Assembly: GCA_003247135.1 (NCBI GenBank)
Contig: QKAW01000018.1
Span: 30,727-94,726, forward strand
DNA length: 64,000 bases
From: Spirochaetales bacterium
Lineage (GTDB): Bacteria > Spirochaetota > Spirochaetia > DSM-2461
Direction: 5' to 3'
Part shown: positions 24,337-33,181 of the stretch, piece after piece
Layout: each line of letters starts with the position of its first letter
Position numbering within the stretch: the first letter of the stretch is position 1
Notes under the pieces: model-generated
What the model was told of the DNA's origin: nothing
Database searches by the model: none
Seen by the model: the letters and a program-made list of their open reading frames with translations, nothing else
Program-made: the position numbers and the translations under genes

Positions 24337-25340
24337 TTAAGGTTTACAATACATACCGGGGATCCGGTTTTTAATTCACTGCCAAAACTGCCCTCTGGCA
24401 AGCCACTTAAGGGATGGAATTTCATGGTTGAAATATTATCTGAATCCTGGTTTGCTATAACCAAGAACTCACCATTAGGTGAGAAGGTTATATCTCTTGG
24501 TTTATCCCCACCACAATCAATGGATGAGTGGAATTTTAACTCAGTTCTAGTAGTATCTCTCTCAATTATATAGGTTGATATTGTGTTCATAAAACGGTTT
24601 GATATGGTGAGTGTTTTACCGCTAGGGTGTATTTTTATAGCTGCAGGGGAACATTGAATATTTATATTCTGTATGTGGGTTTCTATTCTTTGAATTATTT
24701 CCTTAGGGGATCCATTTTTATCCAGACTAATAACCAGTATATATGGTTTTAATTCACATAACAGAAAGAGATATCTACTATAGGGGTCAAATAGAAGGTG
24801 TCTGGGACCATATCCCTCTTGAATATTAAAAGCAGTGTATTCTGAAATATTATTTAGGTTATGAATCCATAATTTATCATTGCCCAGGTCGCACACATAC
24901 AATTTAGTCTCGTCCGGGTTAACTACTGCCTGATGAGCTCTGGATTGGATTCCAGAATAGTATATATTTTTTAAAATTTTTATTTGAGAGTTTTGGTTTA
25001 TATATTCAAATAGTGAACCTTTACTATATGAAGTCCCAAAAATTCTATCTTTATATGTTGTTAAGTGACAAAAGCCGTCATTGGATTTTTCAGAGCTGTT
25101 TTTCTGGTATATTATACTATTTTCTATAGATAGTTGATAAATCTTGGAATTATGATTATCAGATTCTGAGCATGAGAATAGATTACTTGTCTCTTTTGAA
25201 TAGCATAGATATGTTGGGTTCTCTATACTGGGAAAATTTCCATACTCTATTATATTTTCAGCTTCTTTATCTATAGCAATTAAGCTGACTCCTTTACCTT
25301 TATCAGTATAGGAACCAATTGCAAAGTAATATTTATCCAT
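24333..25340 (-). CDS. Lactonase-family beta-propeller protein (6-phosphogluconolactonase-like, YbhE type)
   Basis: A 335-residue seven-bladed propeller. Signs are FAIGSYTDKGKGVSLIAIDKE at the N-terminus, AHQAVVNPDETKLYVCDLGNDKLWIH and CGGDKPRDITFSPNGEFLVIANQDSDNIST. Relatives hydrolyse 6-phosphogluconolactone (Pgl) or muconolactone; which one applies is not decidable by eye. I chose the ATG at 25340 because GAGG lies 6 bases upstream; an in-frame TTG at 25346 is weaker. No signal peptide is visible. Transketolase is elsewhere in the window but the two are unlinked. Confidence 0.88.
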   Translation of the reverse strand: MDKYYFAIGSYTDKGKGVSLIAIDKEAENIIEYGNFPSIENPTYLCYSKETSNLFSCSESDNHNSKIYQLSIENSIIYQKNSSEKSNDGFCHLTTYKDRIFGTSYSKGSLFEYINQNSQIKILKNIYYSGIQSRAHQAVVNPDETKLYVCDLGNDKLWIHNLNNISEYTAFNIQEGYGPRHLLFDPYSRYLFLLCELKPYILVISLDKNGSPKEIIQRIETHIQNINIQCSPAAIKIHPSGKTLTISNRFMNTISTYIIERDTTRTELKFHSSIDCGGDKPRDITFSPNGEFLVIANQDSDNISTMKFHPLSGLPEGSFGSELKTGSPVCIVNLN

Positions 25341-25396
25341 AAACAACCTCTGCCATATATTATATACATAAAATATATAATATATGAATAAGGAGT

Positions 25397-25419
25397 CCCC
25401 CGGATTTACAACCCGGGGG
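25397..25419 (-). terminator. GC-rich stem-loop after htrA
   Basis: A 7-base GC-only stem, CCCCCGG / CCGGGGG, with a 9-base loop, lies 16 bases past the htrA stop on the minus strand. The following sequence has only a weak T content, so termination efficiency is uncertain. It stands out sharply against the AT-rich surroundings. Confidence 0.55.
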
Positions 25420-25435
25420 AAGAAATATGAAAAAA

Positions 25436-26833
25436 TTATTCGTTAGAAAGTATTAATTTAATTTTCTGGTTATTTCTGATTACATTTAAAGTAACCTCTT
25501 TGTCTGATTTTGATATGTACTTATAAAAATCAGGTGTTGTGGTTATAGCCTTTCCATCTATATGGGTAATTATATCTCCAGGAATTATTCCAGTTAATTT
25601 TGCTATTGAGTCATCAACAACAGAGACTACAATAACTCCCTTAGTCTGTTTAGATAGTTTATTCTCACTATTTTTGTTTATACTATCTATTATCTCATCT
25701 GTAAGAGTTATTGAATTTATTCCAGGCCATAATAGAGCTTTCATATTCTCTTCTGTTCTAAGCTCAGGATATATTCTTATTGTCTGACTGCTATTATCCC
25801 GTAATATTTCAAATGTTGCCAACTTTCCGGCTGGTAAATTCCCTACTGCTTTTAAAAGATCATCACTATTTGTAATGTTTTTACCGTTTACATTTGTTAC
25901 TATATCTCCAGGTTTTAATCCACCTTTATCTGCTGGGGACTTTTTAAAGATATTATGGATAAAAGCACCGTTTTGATCATTATTCTTTAATGATTCCTTT
26001 ATCTCTGTTGGGATATTACCCATACTAACACCAAGCCATCCATACTCAACGGAACCTTTGTCTATTAAATCTCGGATAACTTTTTTTGCATTGTTAATTG
26101 GTATTGAAAACCCAAGGCCAATGTTTCCACCTGTTTGTGAAGCAATCCATGAGTTGATACCAATTATTTCACCATCAATATTAACAAGAGCTCCACCGGA
26201 ATTACCCTGGTTAATTGCAGCGTCAGTCTGAATATAATCAGTAAAATCAGCTTCCATTCCTGTTGCTGAACTTCTTCCAATAGCACTTATAATACCCAGT
26301 GTCACAGTGGATTCATAACCTAAAGGACTACCTATAGCTATTGCCCAATCACCAATAAAAATATCATCAGAATCCCCCAGTTTGGCTACAGGTATAAAAT
26401 CCGATGTTTCGAAAACCAGTAATCCCAGGTCTTTTCTTGGATCTGTTCCAACAATTTTAGCGTCATAGGACTTTCCATTTGTAAAATGTATTGTTAATTC
26501 CTGGGCATCCTTTACAACATGGTTATTAGTTAAAACATATTTCTTTTTACCGTCGGCTTCAACAACAATTCCGGAACCAAGACCCTTTGATTCAAATTCC
26601 TGAAACTCCGGTTCTTTATTCTGATCGCTGTTGTCATTTCTGAAAAAGAAATCAAACGGGTTTCTTCCTGCCTGAACTTTGGTTTTAATTACTGTATCTA
26701 TTTGCACTACAACAGGGGTTACATCTCTTGCTACTTTTCTAAAGGGATTATCCTTTTCTGTAGATGCAAAACCAAATGTGGATAAGCTTAATAACATTAA
26801 AATAACTGTAAGTCTGTTTATTATTCTATACAT
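25436..26833 (-). CDS. Periplasmic serine protease of the HtrA/DegP family
   Basis: Envelope protein quality-control protease. The 465 residues begin with a signal peptide (RLTVILMLLSLSTFGFASTE). The trypsin-like domain has the triad H105 (TNNHVV), D135 (DPRKDLGLL) and S212 (GNSGGALV). Two PDZ domains follow, from about 270 (WLGVSMGNIP, then SPADKGGLKPGDIVTNVNGK) and 390 (KLTGIIPGDIITHIDGK). I chose the ATG at 26833 because AAGGAG lies 6 bases upstream; the ATG at 26839 overlaps that SD. It is monocistronic, with a stem-loop after the stop. Confidence 0.95.
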   Translation of the reverse strand: MYRIINRLTVILMLLSLSTFGFASTEKDNPFRKVARDVTPVVVQIDTVIKTKVQAGRNPFDFFFRNDNSDQNKEPEFQEFESKGLGSGIVVEADGKKKYVLTNNHVVKDAQELTIHFTNGKSYDAKIVGTDPRKDLGLLVFETSDFIPVAKLGDSDDIFIGDWAIAIGSPLGYESTVTLGIISAIGRSSATGMEADFTDYIQTDAAINQGNSGGALVNIDGEIIGINSWIASQTGGNIGLGFSIPINNAKKVIRDLIDKGSVEYGWLGVSMGNIPTEIKESLKNNDQNGAFIHNIFKKSPADKGGLKPGDIVTNVNGKNITNSDDLLKAVGNLPAGKLATFEILRDNSSQTIRIYPELRTEENMKALLWPGINSITLTDEIIDSINKNSENKLSKQTKGVIVVSVVDDSIAKLTGIIPGDIITHIDGKAITTTPDFYKYISKSDKEVTLNVIRNNQKIKLILSNE

Positions 26834-26998
26834 GGTCATCTCCTTCCATTTTTTAATTATAATATAAATCAGGAAGATTACGTTATTATTTCTTTAGTAT
26901 TACTAATTTGTAACAATATAATTTATTTTTTGGGGACTTAAATGAATTGTACTTGCTTTTTTGTCTGGAAAAATAAAAAATATTACAAGGAGTTTATT

Positions 26999-28279
26999 TT
27001 GAGTATTCTTGAGCGTTTTTTATATATTTGGGCCTTGATAGTAATAAGTTCATTTTTTTCAATGGCAGAGATTTCACTTGCAGGTGCTAGAAAGATTAAG
27101 CTTCAGCTGTTATTTGAGAGTGGGGATAAAAGAGCAAAGAAAGTTCTGGATTTGCAAAAGAATCCCGGTAATTTTTTTACATCAGTACAAATTGGTTTGA
27201 ATATTGTAGCTCTTTTAGCAGGTATTATTGGAGATGGAATTTTAAACCAGTATGTTTCAATATTTATAGAAAACAGAACAATTTCCTTTTTAATTTCATT
27301 TCTGTTTGTAACCGCAATTTTTATAGAATTTGCTGATCTGATACCTAAAAGAATTGCTATGATTTATCCTGAAAAGGTTGCCCTGGTTCTTGTTAATAAA
27401 ATGGTTCTGGTAAACAAAATTTTATTTCCTGTTATACTTCTTTTTAATGGTCTGGCCAACCTTGTTTTTAAAATATTTAAACTATCCTACTCAAGAGAGG
27501 ACAGCGTTACCTACGATGATATAATAGCAATTGTTAATGCGGGAGCCCAGGCTGGTACAGTTAGAACCCAGGAACAGTCATTTATACAGAATGTATTTGA
27601 GCTGGATGAGAGATGGGTTTCATCTGCAATGACAACAAGAGATGAAATTGTCTACTTTACCTTAAATGAGAGTGAACAGGAAATTAAGGATAAAATTGAA
27701 AATAATCCTCACTCCAGATTTCTGGTATGTGAAGATACAATTGACTCAATCTATGGCTATGTAGACTCTAAATTTTTACTCTCTAAAATGCTTAAAGGGG
27801 ACTTCTCTAATTTAAGTAATTTGTCCGAAATTACCAACAGAAATATTCTAATAATACCTAATACCCTCTCTTTATCTGAGATGCTGGACAGGTTTAATTC
27901 AACAAGGCAGAATTTCTCAGTTATTTTAAATGAATACGGACATGTCGTAGGAATAATTACATTACAGGATGTTATCTCAACTCTAATGGGAGAACTGGAT
28001 CCACTGAATCAGGAAGAGTATATAATTAAAAGAGATAGTAATTCATGGCTAATTGATGGGTTAACCCCGGTTGAAGATGTAAAAAAAGTATTAAATATTG
28101 ATCATTTTACAGAAGAAGATACCTATGAGACTATTGCAGGCTTTATGTTCTACATGTTAAAGAATATACCTAAAAAAGGTGCATCAGTAGAGTATCTTAA
28201 TTATAGTTTTGAAGTTGTTGATGTTGATAATTTTAAGATTGATCAATTACTGGTAATAAGAAAAGAGGACATTAAATAA
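26999..28279 (+). CDS. CNNM/CorC-HlyC family membrane protein with CBS pair
   Basis: About 426 residues from a TTG at 26999 that has AAGGAG 6 bases before it. A frame from ATG 26942 adds 19 residues but has no SD. Domain order: a DUF21 transmembrane domain (MAEISLAGARKIKLQ, then helices to about residue 150), a CBS pair (MTTRDEIVYFTLNE to LGELDP-like VISTLMGELDP), and a C-terminal CorC/HlyC domain (WLIDGLTPVEDVKKVLNI). The family is linked to Mg2+/Co2+ transport. Its end overlaps the convergent kinase gene by 8 bases. Confidence 0.92.
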   Translation: MSILERFLYIWALIVISSFFSMAEISLAGARKIKLQLLFESGDKRAKKVLDLQKNPGNFFTSVQIGLNIVALLAGIIGDGILNQYVSIFIENRTISFLISFLFVTAIFIEFADLIPKRIAMIYPEKVALVLVNKMVLVNKILFPVILLFNGLANLVFKIFKLSYSREDSVTYDDIIAIVNAGAQAGTVRTQEQSFIQNVFELDERWVSSAMTTRDEIVYFTLNESEQEIKDKIENNPHSRFLVCEDTIDSIYGYVDSKFLLSKMLKGDFSNLSNLSEITNRNILIIPNTLSLSEMLDRFNSTRQNFSVILNEYGHVVGIITLQDVISTLMGELDPLNQEEYIIKRDSNSWLIDGLTPVEDVKKVLNIDHFTEEDTYETIAGFMFYMLKNIPKKGASVEYLNYSFEVVDVDNFKIDQLLVIRKEDIK

Positions 28280-29642
28280 TCAAAGGCAGTGTAACAGTAA
28301 AGACAGAACCCTTCCCCAGGGTACTTTCAACACTTACACTGCCTTTGTGAGCTGTTACTATAGCTTTTACCATACTTAAACCAAGACCCAGTCCGGGTTC
28401 ATTTCTGCTTCGGGTTGATCTATAAAGTCTATCCCATATATTTGAGATCTCATCCTGGGAAATTCCAATACCAGAGTCAGAAACAGATATTTTAAGTTTG
28501 GAATTCTCCTCATAAACATTTATGTTTACTACTTCCCCTTCATTTGAATATTTAACTGCATTATCCAGAAGATTTGAAATTACCTGTTTAAGTTTTATCT
28601 CATCCCCAATAAAATTACTCTTGGGATAGCTATATTTTAAAAGAATGTTAATCATTTTATCTTCAGCAATAAAACTGTATAAATCAACAGATTTATCTAT
28701 TAACTCTTTTAAGTTAAACTCTTTGATATCCAGTTTTAAAACACCATTTTCCGATGCAGTAATATCCAGCAAGGCATTTAGAATTTTTATTATAGAGTCA
28801 ATCTCCTCTATGGAGTCAGCTAAAGCATCTCTTAAAACATCCGGATCATCATTAGTAAGGGCAACCTCAGAAATTCCCCTTATTCTGGTTAAAGGTGTTC
28901 TCAGATCGTGGCTTACATTATCAAGAGTCTCTCTCATACCTCTAATCAAGGTCTCATTCTTTTTAAATAGTGTATCAAAAAGTGTAACAAGTTCAGATAA
29001 CTCATCATCTGCATTATATTTTTTGATCTCATTTTTTATTTTTCCGGTTTTAATTACGTTTTTTATAGTCTGAGTCAGATCAAGCACAGGTTTTAAAGTA
29101 TTTTTTGAGTACCAAAGTCCAAAGAACATACTTAAAAAAACAAGAGGAACAATCAGTATTATAAAAACCTTATTCAGGATTCTAATAAACTGTTTTATAT
29201 ACTGATCGCTAATACCTGTCTGAAAAATTGTATTATCTTCAGCAATATGAGTAAGAACTTTAAGGTTAAAGTCATACATCTCGGATTTTAGTATTGTAAC
29301 CTCACCCTCACTCTTATTACTCAGCAAGTCGTAGTCAAAATTACCTCTCCAGGAGGTTGGTCCAATATCAAACACAGAGATATCTTTTTGCATCCGTATA
29401 AAAAAAGGCTTTCCATCGTACTGCATGTTTGAAATATCTATACCTGCAAGAATAAGATTAATACCACCTTTCTCATATTTGGATTCAAGAACCTGTAGCT
29501 GATATGTCATCTGCTGAATATCCTCATTCTCAAGAAATTGAATGATTAAAAATGATAAGGCTAAAAAAATAATAACTGAGACAAGTGTTGAAAAAAGTGT
29601 AAATGTCAGTGCAATTTTTACATTTACTTTATTTAAGAACAT
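28272..29642 (-). CDS. Sensor histidine kinase of a two-component pair
   Basis: About 456 residues. A membrane helix near the N-terminus (IALTFTLFSTLVSVIIFLALSFLIIQF) and a second near 165-190 enclose a sensor domain of about 125 residues in the periplasm. HAMP follows, then the H-box (DNVSHDLRTPLTRIRG), the N-box (LDNAVKYSNEG), G1 (VSDSGIGIS) and G2 (EPGLGLGLSMVKAI). I chose the ATG at 29642 because GAGG lies 8 bases upstream. It overlaps the 3' end of the response-regulator gene, so the two are coupled. The signal is unknown. Confidence 0.95.
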   Translation of the reverse strand: MFLNKVNVKIALTFTLFSTLVSVIIFLALSFLIIQFLENEDIQQMTYQLQVLESKYEKGGINLILAGIDISNMQYDGKPFFIRMQKDISVFDIGPTSWRGNFDYDLLSNKSEGEVTILKSEMYDFNLKVLTHIAEDNTIFQTGISDQYIKQFIRILNKVFIILIVPLVFLSMFFGLWYSKNTLKPVLDLTQTIKNVIKTGKIKNEIKKYNADDELSELVTLFDTLFKKNETLIRGMRETLDNVSHDLRTPLTRIRGISEVALTNDDPDVLRDALADSIEEIDSIIKILNALLDITASENGVLKLDIKEFNLKELIDKSVDLYSFIAEDKMINILLKYSYPKSNFIGDEIKLKQVISNLLDNAVKYSNEGEVVNINVYEENSKLKISVSDSGIGISQDEISNIWDRLYRSTRSRNEPGLGLGLSMVKAIVTAHKGSVSVESTLGKGSVFTVTLPLII

Positions 29643-30300
29643 ACCCAACACCTCGAATAGTGTGTATTAACTTCTCCTTAAAATTTTTATCTATCTTGTT
29701 TCGTAGTCTGCATACAAGAACATCCACAACATTAGTTTGAGGGTCAAAGTTATACTCCCAGATATGTTCCATAATCAGGGTTTTAGATAATACAATTCCC
29801 TGATTTCTGATAAAGTACTCTAAAAAAGAGAATTCTCTAGGCTGAACTTCAATTACACTATCTCCACGTTTGACTTCCCTTGTTAAAAGATTAAGGGTCA
29901 AATCCTTGTAACAAAGCTCTGTACTGTTATCAGTCATGGTGGCTCTTCTTATTAAAGCCTGTAAACGGGCCAGGAGTTCAGCAAAGGAGAAGGGCTTAGT
30001 AATGTAATCATCACCACCTTTCTGAAAACCGGTTATTCTATCATCCACGCTACGTTTTGCACTAAGTATAAGAACCGGAGTTTTGATGGAATTACTTCTC
30101 ATCTTTTCGATAACCTGGAGACCATTTAATTCCCCTGGCATCATAATATCCATAATAGCAGCGTCATAACTGTTACTCTTAAGCATAATGTAACCCTCTT
30201 CACCAGAATATACCTGATCAACAGTGTAACCCGACTCTTTTAAACCCTTTGCTACAAAGGATGAGATTTTCTTGTCATCTTCTACTATTAATATCTTCAT
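29629..30300 (-). CDS. OmpR/PhoB-type response regulator
   Basis: A 223-residue regulator. The receiver domain has E7/D8/D9, phosphoacceptor D51 (MDIMMPGE), T/S and K in LSAKRS and YITKPFSFAEL. The winged helix runs from about residue 127 (ELCYKDLTLNLLTREVKRGDS) to the C-terminus (IRGVGYVLK). It is the partner of the kinase whose gene overlaps its 3' end. It diverges from the IlvY-like gene with a 71-base gap. Targets unknown. Confidence 0.95.
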   Translation of the reverse strand: MKILIVEDDKKISSFVAKGLKESGYTVDQVYSGEEGYIMLKSNSYDAAIMDIMMPGELNGLQVIEKMRSNSIKTPVLILSAKRSVDDRITGFQKGGDDYITKPFSFAELLARLQALIRRATMTDNSTELCYKDLTLNLLTREVKRGDSVIEVQPREFSFLEYFIRNQGIVLSKTLIMEHIWEYNFDPQTNVVDVLVCRLRNKIDKNFKEKLIHTIRGVGYVLK

Positions 30301-30371
30301 AATTTAAATTGTAACAATAAAATATGTAAAATAGAATTGGATTTTTATTAATTTTATGTAATCCTTATACT

Positions 30372-31259
30372 ATGGATATTAGAGAGCTGAAACTTTTTTT
30401 AAAATTAGCAGAAACTCTGCACTACGCCAGAACAAGTCAGGTTATGGCTATTAGTCCATCGGCATTAAGCAGAACAGTTCAAAGGTTGGAAGATGAAGTA
30501 GGGGATAAGTTATTTGAAAGAGATAACAGATCCGTAACCCTTACTCCAGCAGGTTTGCACTTTCGTGATTATGCAAAAGATGTACTTGAGAGGTGGAATC
30601 TTCTACAGGAGACAATAGCCGGTGAATCAGATATAATTAGTGGAGAGCTAACAGTATATTCATCAGTAACTGGTTGTTATGAAGTTTTACCACCTATATT
30701 AAAAAGCCTCAGAGACAAGTATCCTGATATTCATATTCATCTAATAACCGGATCTGTAAATGATGCATTCTCTCTTGCGTCAGAGGGATCTGCAGACATT
30801 GTTATTAGTGCTGAACCGGATAATCTCCCTCCAACCCTGGAATTTTTTCCAATTATTTCAACACCTATGGTTTTTATAGCACCATCATCAGAGTCACCAT
30901 TGGAAATAGATATTACTAAAGAGACTTTTGATTGTAGCGAAACACCAATGATATTACCTAATAAGTCAATATTTAGAAAAAGAATTGATGAATGGTTTTA
31001 TGAAAAGGGAGTAAAACCATTAATATATTCAGAAGTCTCTGGAAATGAAGCAATTTTGGCTATGAGCAGGCTTGGTTTTGGAATTGGAATTATACCAAAG
31101 GTTGTTGTAGAGCACTCACTATTTTCTAGTGATATAGCAGTAGTAGAGACAGATATGAAACCTTTTGATATCGGTTTATTAATTCAGAAAAGAAGGCTTT
31201 CAAACCCTATAGTAAAAGCTTTTTTAACAGTAGTAAAAGAGGTAAAACAGAGGGGATAA
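30372..31259 (+). CDS. ilvY: LysR-family regulator closely resembling IlvY
   Basis: A 295-residue LysR regulator. The helix-turn-helix (LHYARTSQVMAISPSALSRTVQRLEDE) and first effector strand (GELTVYSSVTGCYEVLPPIL) follow the E. coli IlvY pattern closely, including SPSxLSR, LFERDNRSVTLTPAG and the TGSVNDAF region. IlvY activates ilvC in branched-chain amino-acid synthesis using acetolactate or acetohydroxybutyrate. No ilvC is in the window, so the assignment rests on sequence pattern alone. No SD is visible before the ATG. The last 53 bases overlap the convergent ecfT gene. Confidence 0.82.
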   Translation: MDIRELKLFLKLAETLHYARTSQVMAISPSALSRTVQRLEDEVGDKLFERDNRSVTLTPAGLHFRDYAKDVLERWNLLQETIAGESDIISGELTVYSSVTGCYEVLPPILKSLRDKYPDIHIHLITGSVNDAFSLASEGSADIVISAEPDNLPPTLEFFPIISTPMVFIAPSSESPLEIDITKETFDCSETPMILPNKSIFRKRIDEWFYEKGVKPLIYSEVSGNEAILAMSRLGFGIGIIPKVVVEHSLFSSDIAVVETDMKPFDIGLLIQKRRLSNPIVKAFLTVVKEVKQRG

Positions 31260-31890
31260 TTACTAGAGGATTAATCTCTCTAGCCTCAATATCACCTAAA
31301 TAGTTTCCGGTAAAGAGTCTTGATTCCATAGCCAGAGATATTGTATCTGCTTTTTTAAAAGTTTGTATAACAAGAGGTATCCCTAATCCAATAATAATTC
31401 TGAAAGGATTTTTTCTAAGATATAAACCTCTGGATTTTAATGCAATCTCTATCTCCTGCCAACTAATAATAAATGTAGGAATCAGATTTATAGTTAAACC
31501 AATATTCCTGGCAATAAATTTGTTCGGAAAAATTTTATACAATCCCGGAGATATATCATTTGGTCTTGTTGTTCCTGTAAAGATTGTTCCAAAGGCCAGT
31601 ATTATCCCAATCTTTAGAATATAAAGATAAACACCCGGATCTCTTTGAATAATCAGAAGCAAAACTAAAAGTAGTACCAGATACTTCACATCCTTAAGAA
31701 TAAGCCGGAATTTTAATTTGGAAACAATATAGGAGATAATAACTATTGAAAGGAAGTATAGAGTCATAAAAAGAGAACCTTTAGTAATTAAAACTGATAT
31801 TAATATCATTGATACAATTTTTAGGGTAGGGTGACATCTGTGTAAAACCGAGTCTCCCCTGCAGTAGGTAAATAAATTTATGTTAGCCAA
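31207..31890 (-). CDS. bioN: ECF transporter transmembrane component (EcfT/BioN type)
   Basis: A 227-residue membrane protein that couples ATPase to the substrate-binding subunit in energy-coupling-factor transporters. It has about five helices and the coupling-helix Ala-Arg-Gly-like motif ALKSRGLYLRKNPF plus AMESRLFTGNY. Translation starts at TTG 31890 with AAGGA 6 bases upstream and overlaps the ATPase gene by 13 bases. Its place after bioY and the ATPase indicates a dedicated biotin transporter (BioN). The 3' end overlaps ilvY on the other strand by 53 bases. Confidence 0.88.
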   Translation of the reverse strand: MANINLFTYCRGDSVLHRCHPTLKIVSMILISVLITKGSLFMTLYFLSIVIISYIVSKLKFRLILKDVKYLVLLLVLLLIIQRDPGVYLYILKIGIILAFGTIFTGTTRPNDISPGLYKIFPNKFIARNIGLTINLIPTFIISWQEIEIALKSRGLYLRKNPFRIIIGLGIPLVIQTFKKADTISLAMESRLFTGNYLGDIEAREINPLVIIPSVLPLLLLLKKLLL

Positions 31891-32624
31891 GTCATATCCT
31901 TAAGATCTTTCTGAAAAGGTCTTCTGATACTGTAATCTGAAACCTTGTCGATTAACTCATTTGGTAATCCATCATGAACTATTTTTCCTTTAGACATAAT
32001 TATCATTCTATTACAGTAAGCTGCAATTTTTTCAAGATCATGGGTTATCACTATTATATTTCTTCCTTCTGCTTTTAACTTTAGAAGGCTTTTGGTTACA
32101 CTTATTACTCCTGGATAATCAAGACCTATAAATGGTTCATCAAATATCAGAATATCCGGATTCATTGCAAGTACACCGGCTATAGTAACTCTTTTCTTCT
32201 CTCCTCCTGACAGAATGTAGGGGTTTTTATCACTTAAATGGGATATCTCCATCTCTGAAAGGACTCTTGCAACTGTTTTGTTTAATTCGTCCCCTTTAAT
32301 TCCAATATTTCCGGGACCAAATGCAACATCGTCTTTTACTGTTAAACCTACTATCTGGCTGTCAGGATTCTGAAAAATAATTCCAACTCTTTTTTTCATC
32401 AGATCATCTTTTTTATAACAATCCTCACCTTTAAAAAATATTGTTGATCTCTTTATAGGGAATAATCCATTCAGATGTTTCATTAAAAGAGTTTTGCCGG
32501 AACCATTAGCACCGGCAATCAGAAGAAAATCCCCTGAATAAAGGTTAAAAGAGATATTATCCAGGCATTTAATATTGTCAAATGTTCTGGTTATGTTTCT
32601 TACTTCTAAAATTTTATTATTCAT
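31878..32624 (-). CDS. bioM: ECF transporter ATPase (BioM type)
   Basis: About 248 residues from the ATG at 32624, overlapping the bioY stop within ATGAATAA. It contains Walker A GANGSGKT, the Q-loop FQNPDSQIVG, signature LSGGEKKR, Walker B ILIFDEP and the His switch VITHD. It powers biotin uptake with the BioN and BioY subunits. The longer frame to 32687 lies within bioY and is not needed. A single ATPase gene is present, so the complex probably uses a homodimer. Confidence 0.92.
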   Translation of the reverse strand: MNNKILEVRNITRTFDNIKCLDNISFNLYSGDFLLIAGANGSGKTLLMKHLNGLFPIKRSTIFFKGEDCYKKDDLMKKRVGIIFQNPDSQIVGLTVKDDVAFGPGNIGIKGDELNKTVARVLSEMEISHLSDKNPYILSGGEKKRVTIAGVLAMNPDILIFDEPFIGLDYPGVISVTKSLLKLKAEGRNIIVITHDLEKIAAYCNRMIIMSKGKIVHDGLPNELIDKVSDYSIRRPFQKDLKDMTWLT

Positions 32625-33180
32625 AATCCTCAAATAAAAATGGCTTAACAGCCTTTTTAAGAATTTCAGATAAAATAACTGCAGCAATTACTTTAATTAA
32701 GTCGGGAATAAGAAAGGGGGTAGCACAGTATTTTAGGGTAGTTGCAAAATCCCAAAGAGGTTTATCTCCAGCCGGGGCTATAATATTATTATAAACATAC
32801 TGTGCCCATGGTAGTCCTACAACATAGAGCAGAACCGAACCGGATATCCCCAGAATTGCTTTGAATATCCAATGTTTTTTGAATCCAAATCCCGAAATAA
32901 GTGCAAGTGGAATAAATCCTATAATAAATCCACCGGTTAACCCAATAATATGGGCAAAACCACTTTTACCATTAGAAAAAACAGGTAATCCAACAGCTCC
33001 AAGAATTATATATGTTACAACTGCCAGAAGAGCTTTTTTCCAGCCAAATAACTGGGCTATTAAAATAATAAAAAAATTGGTTAGTACAACTGGTACTGGT
33101 CCAATTGGCAGGGAAATATACGCCCCAATAATGATTAAAAAAGTACATGATGTAACAAGTACTATATCTCTTGTTTTCAA
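32617..33180 (-). CDS. bioY: Biotin-specific S component of ECF transporter
   Basis: Membrane protein that binds biotin for uptake. The 187 residues have six helices and the BioY hallmarks ISLPIGPVPVVLTNFFIILIAQLFGW and GAVGLPVFSNGKSGFAHIIGLTGGFIIGFI. A TTG start at 33180 has AGGAGG about 8 bases upstream, within the last codons of birA; only one base separates the genes. It lies between birA and the ATPase, so the cell depends on imported biotin. No biotin synthesis gene is in the window. Confidence 0.95.
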   Translation of the reverse strand: MKTRDIVLVTSCTFLIIIGAYISLPIGPVPVVLTNFFIILIAQLFGWKKALLAVVTYIILGAVGLPVFSNGKSGFAHIIGLTGGFIIGFIPLALISGFGFKKHWIFKAILGISGSVLLYVVGLPWAQYVYNNIIAPAGDKPLWDFATTLKYCATPFLIPDLIKVIAAVILSEILKKAVKPFLFEDYE

Positions 33181-33181
33181 A

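Noticed and set aside
25350..25392. AT-rich TATATA stretch upstream of the lactonase gene as a replication or integration site
   Set aside because: There are no iterons, DnaA boxes or direct repeats; it is simply an AT-rich spacer.
28645..29073. A 142-residue plus-strand ORF inside the histidine kinase gene
   Set aside because: Antisense to the H-box and N-box coding region, with Ser/Leu-rich composition and no SD.
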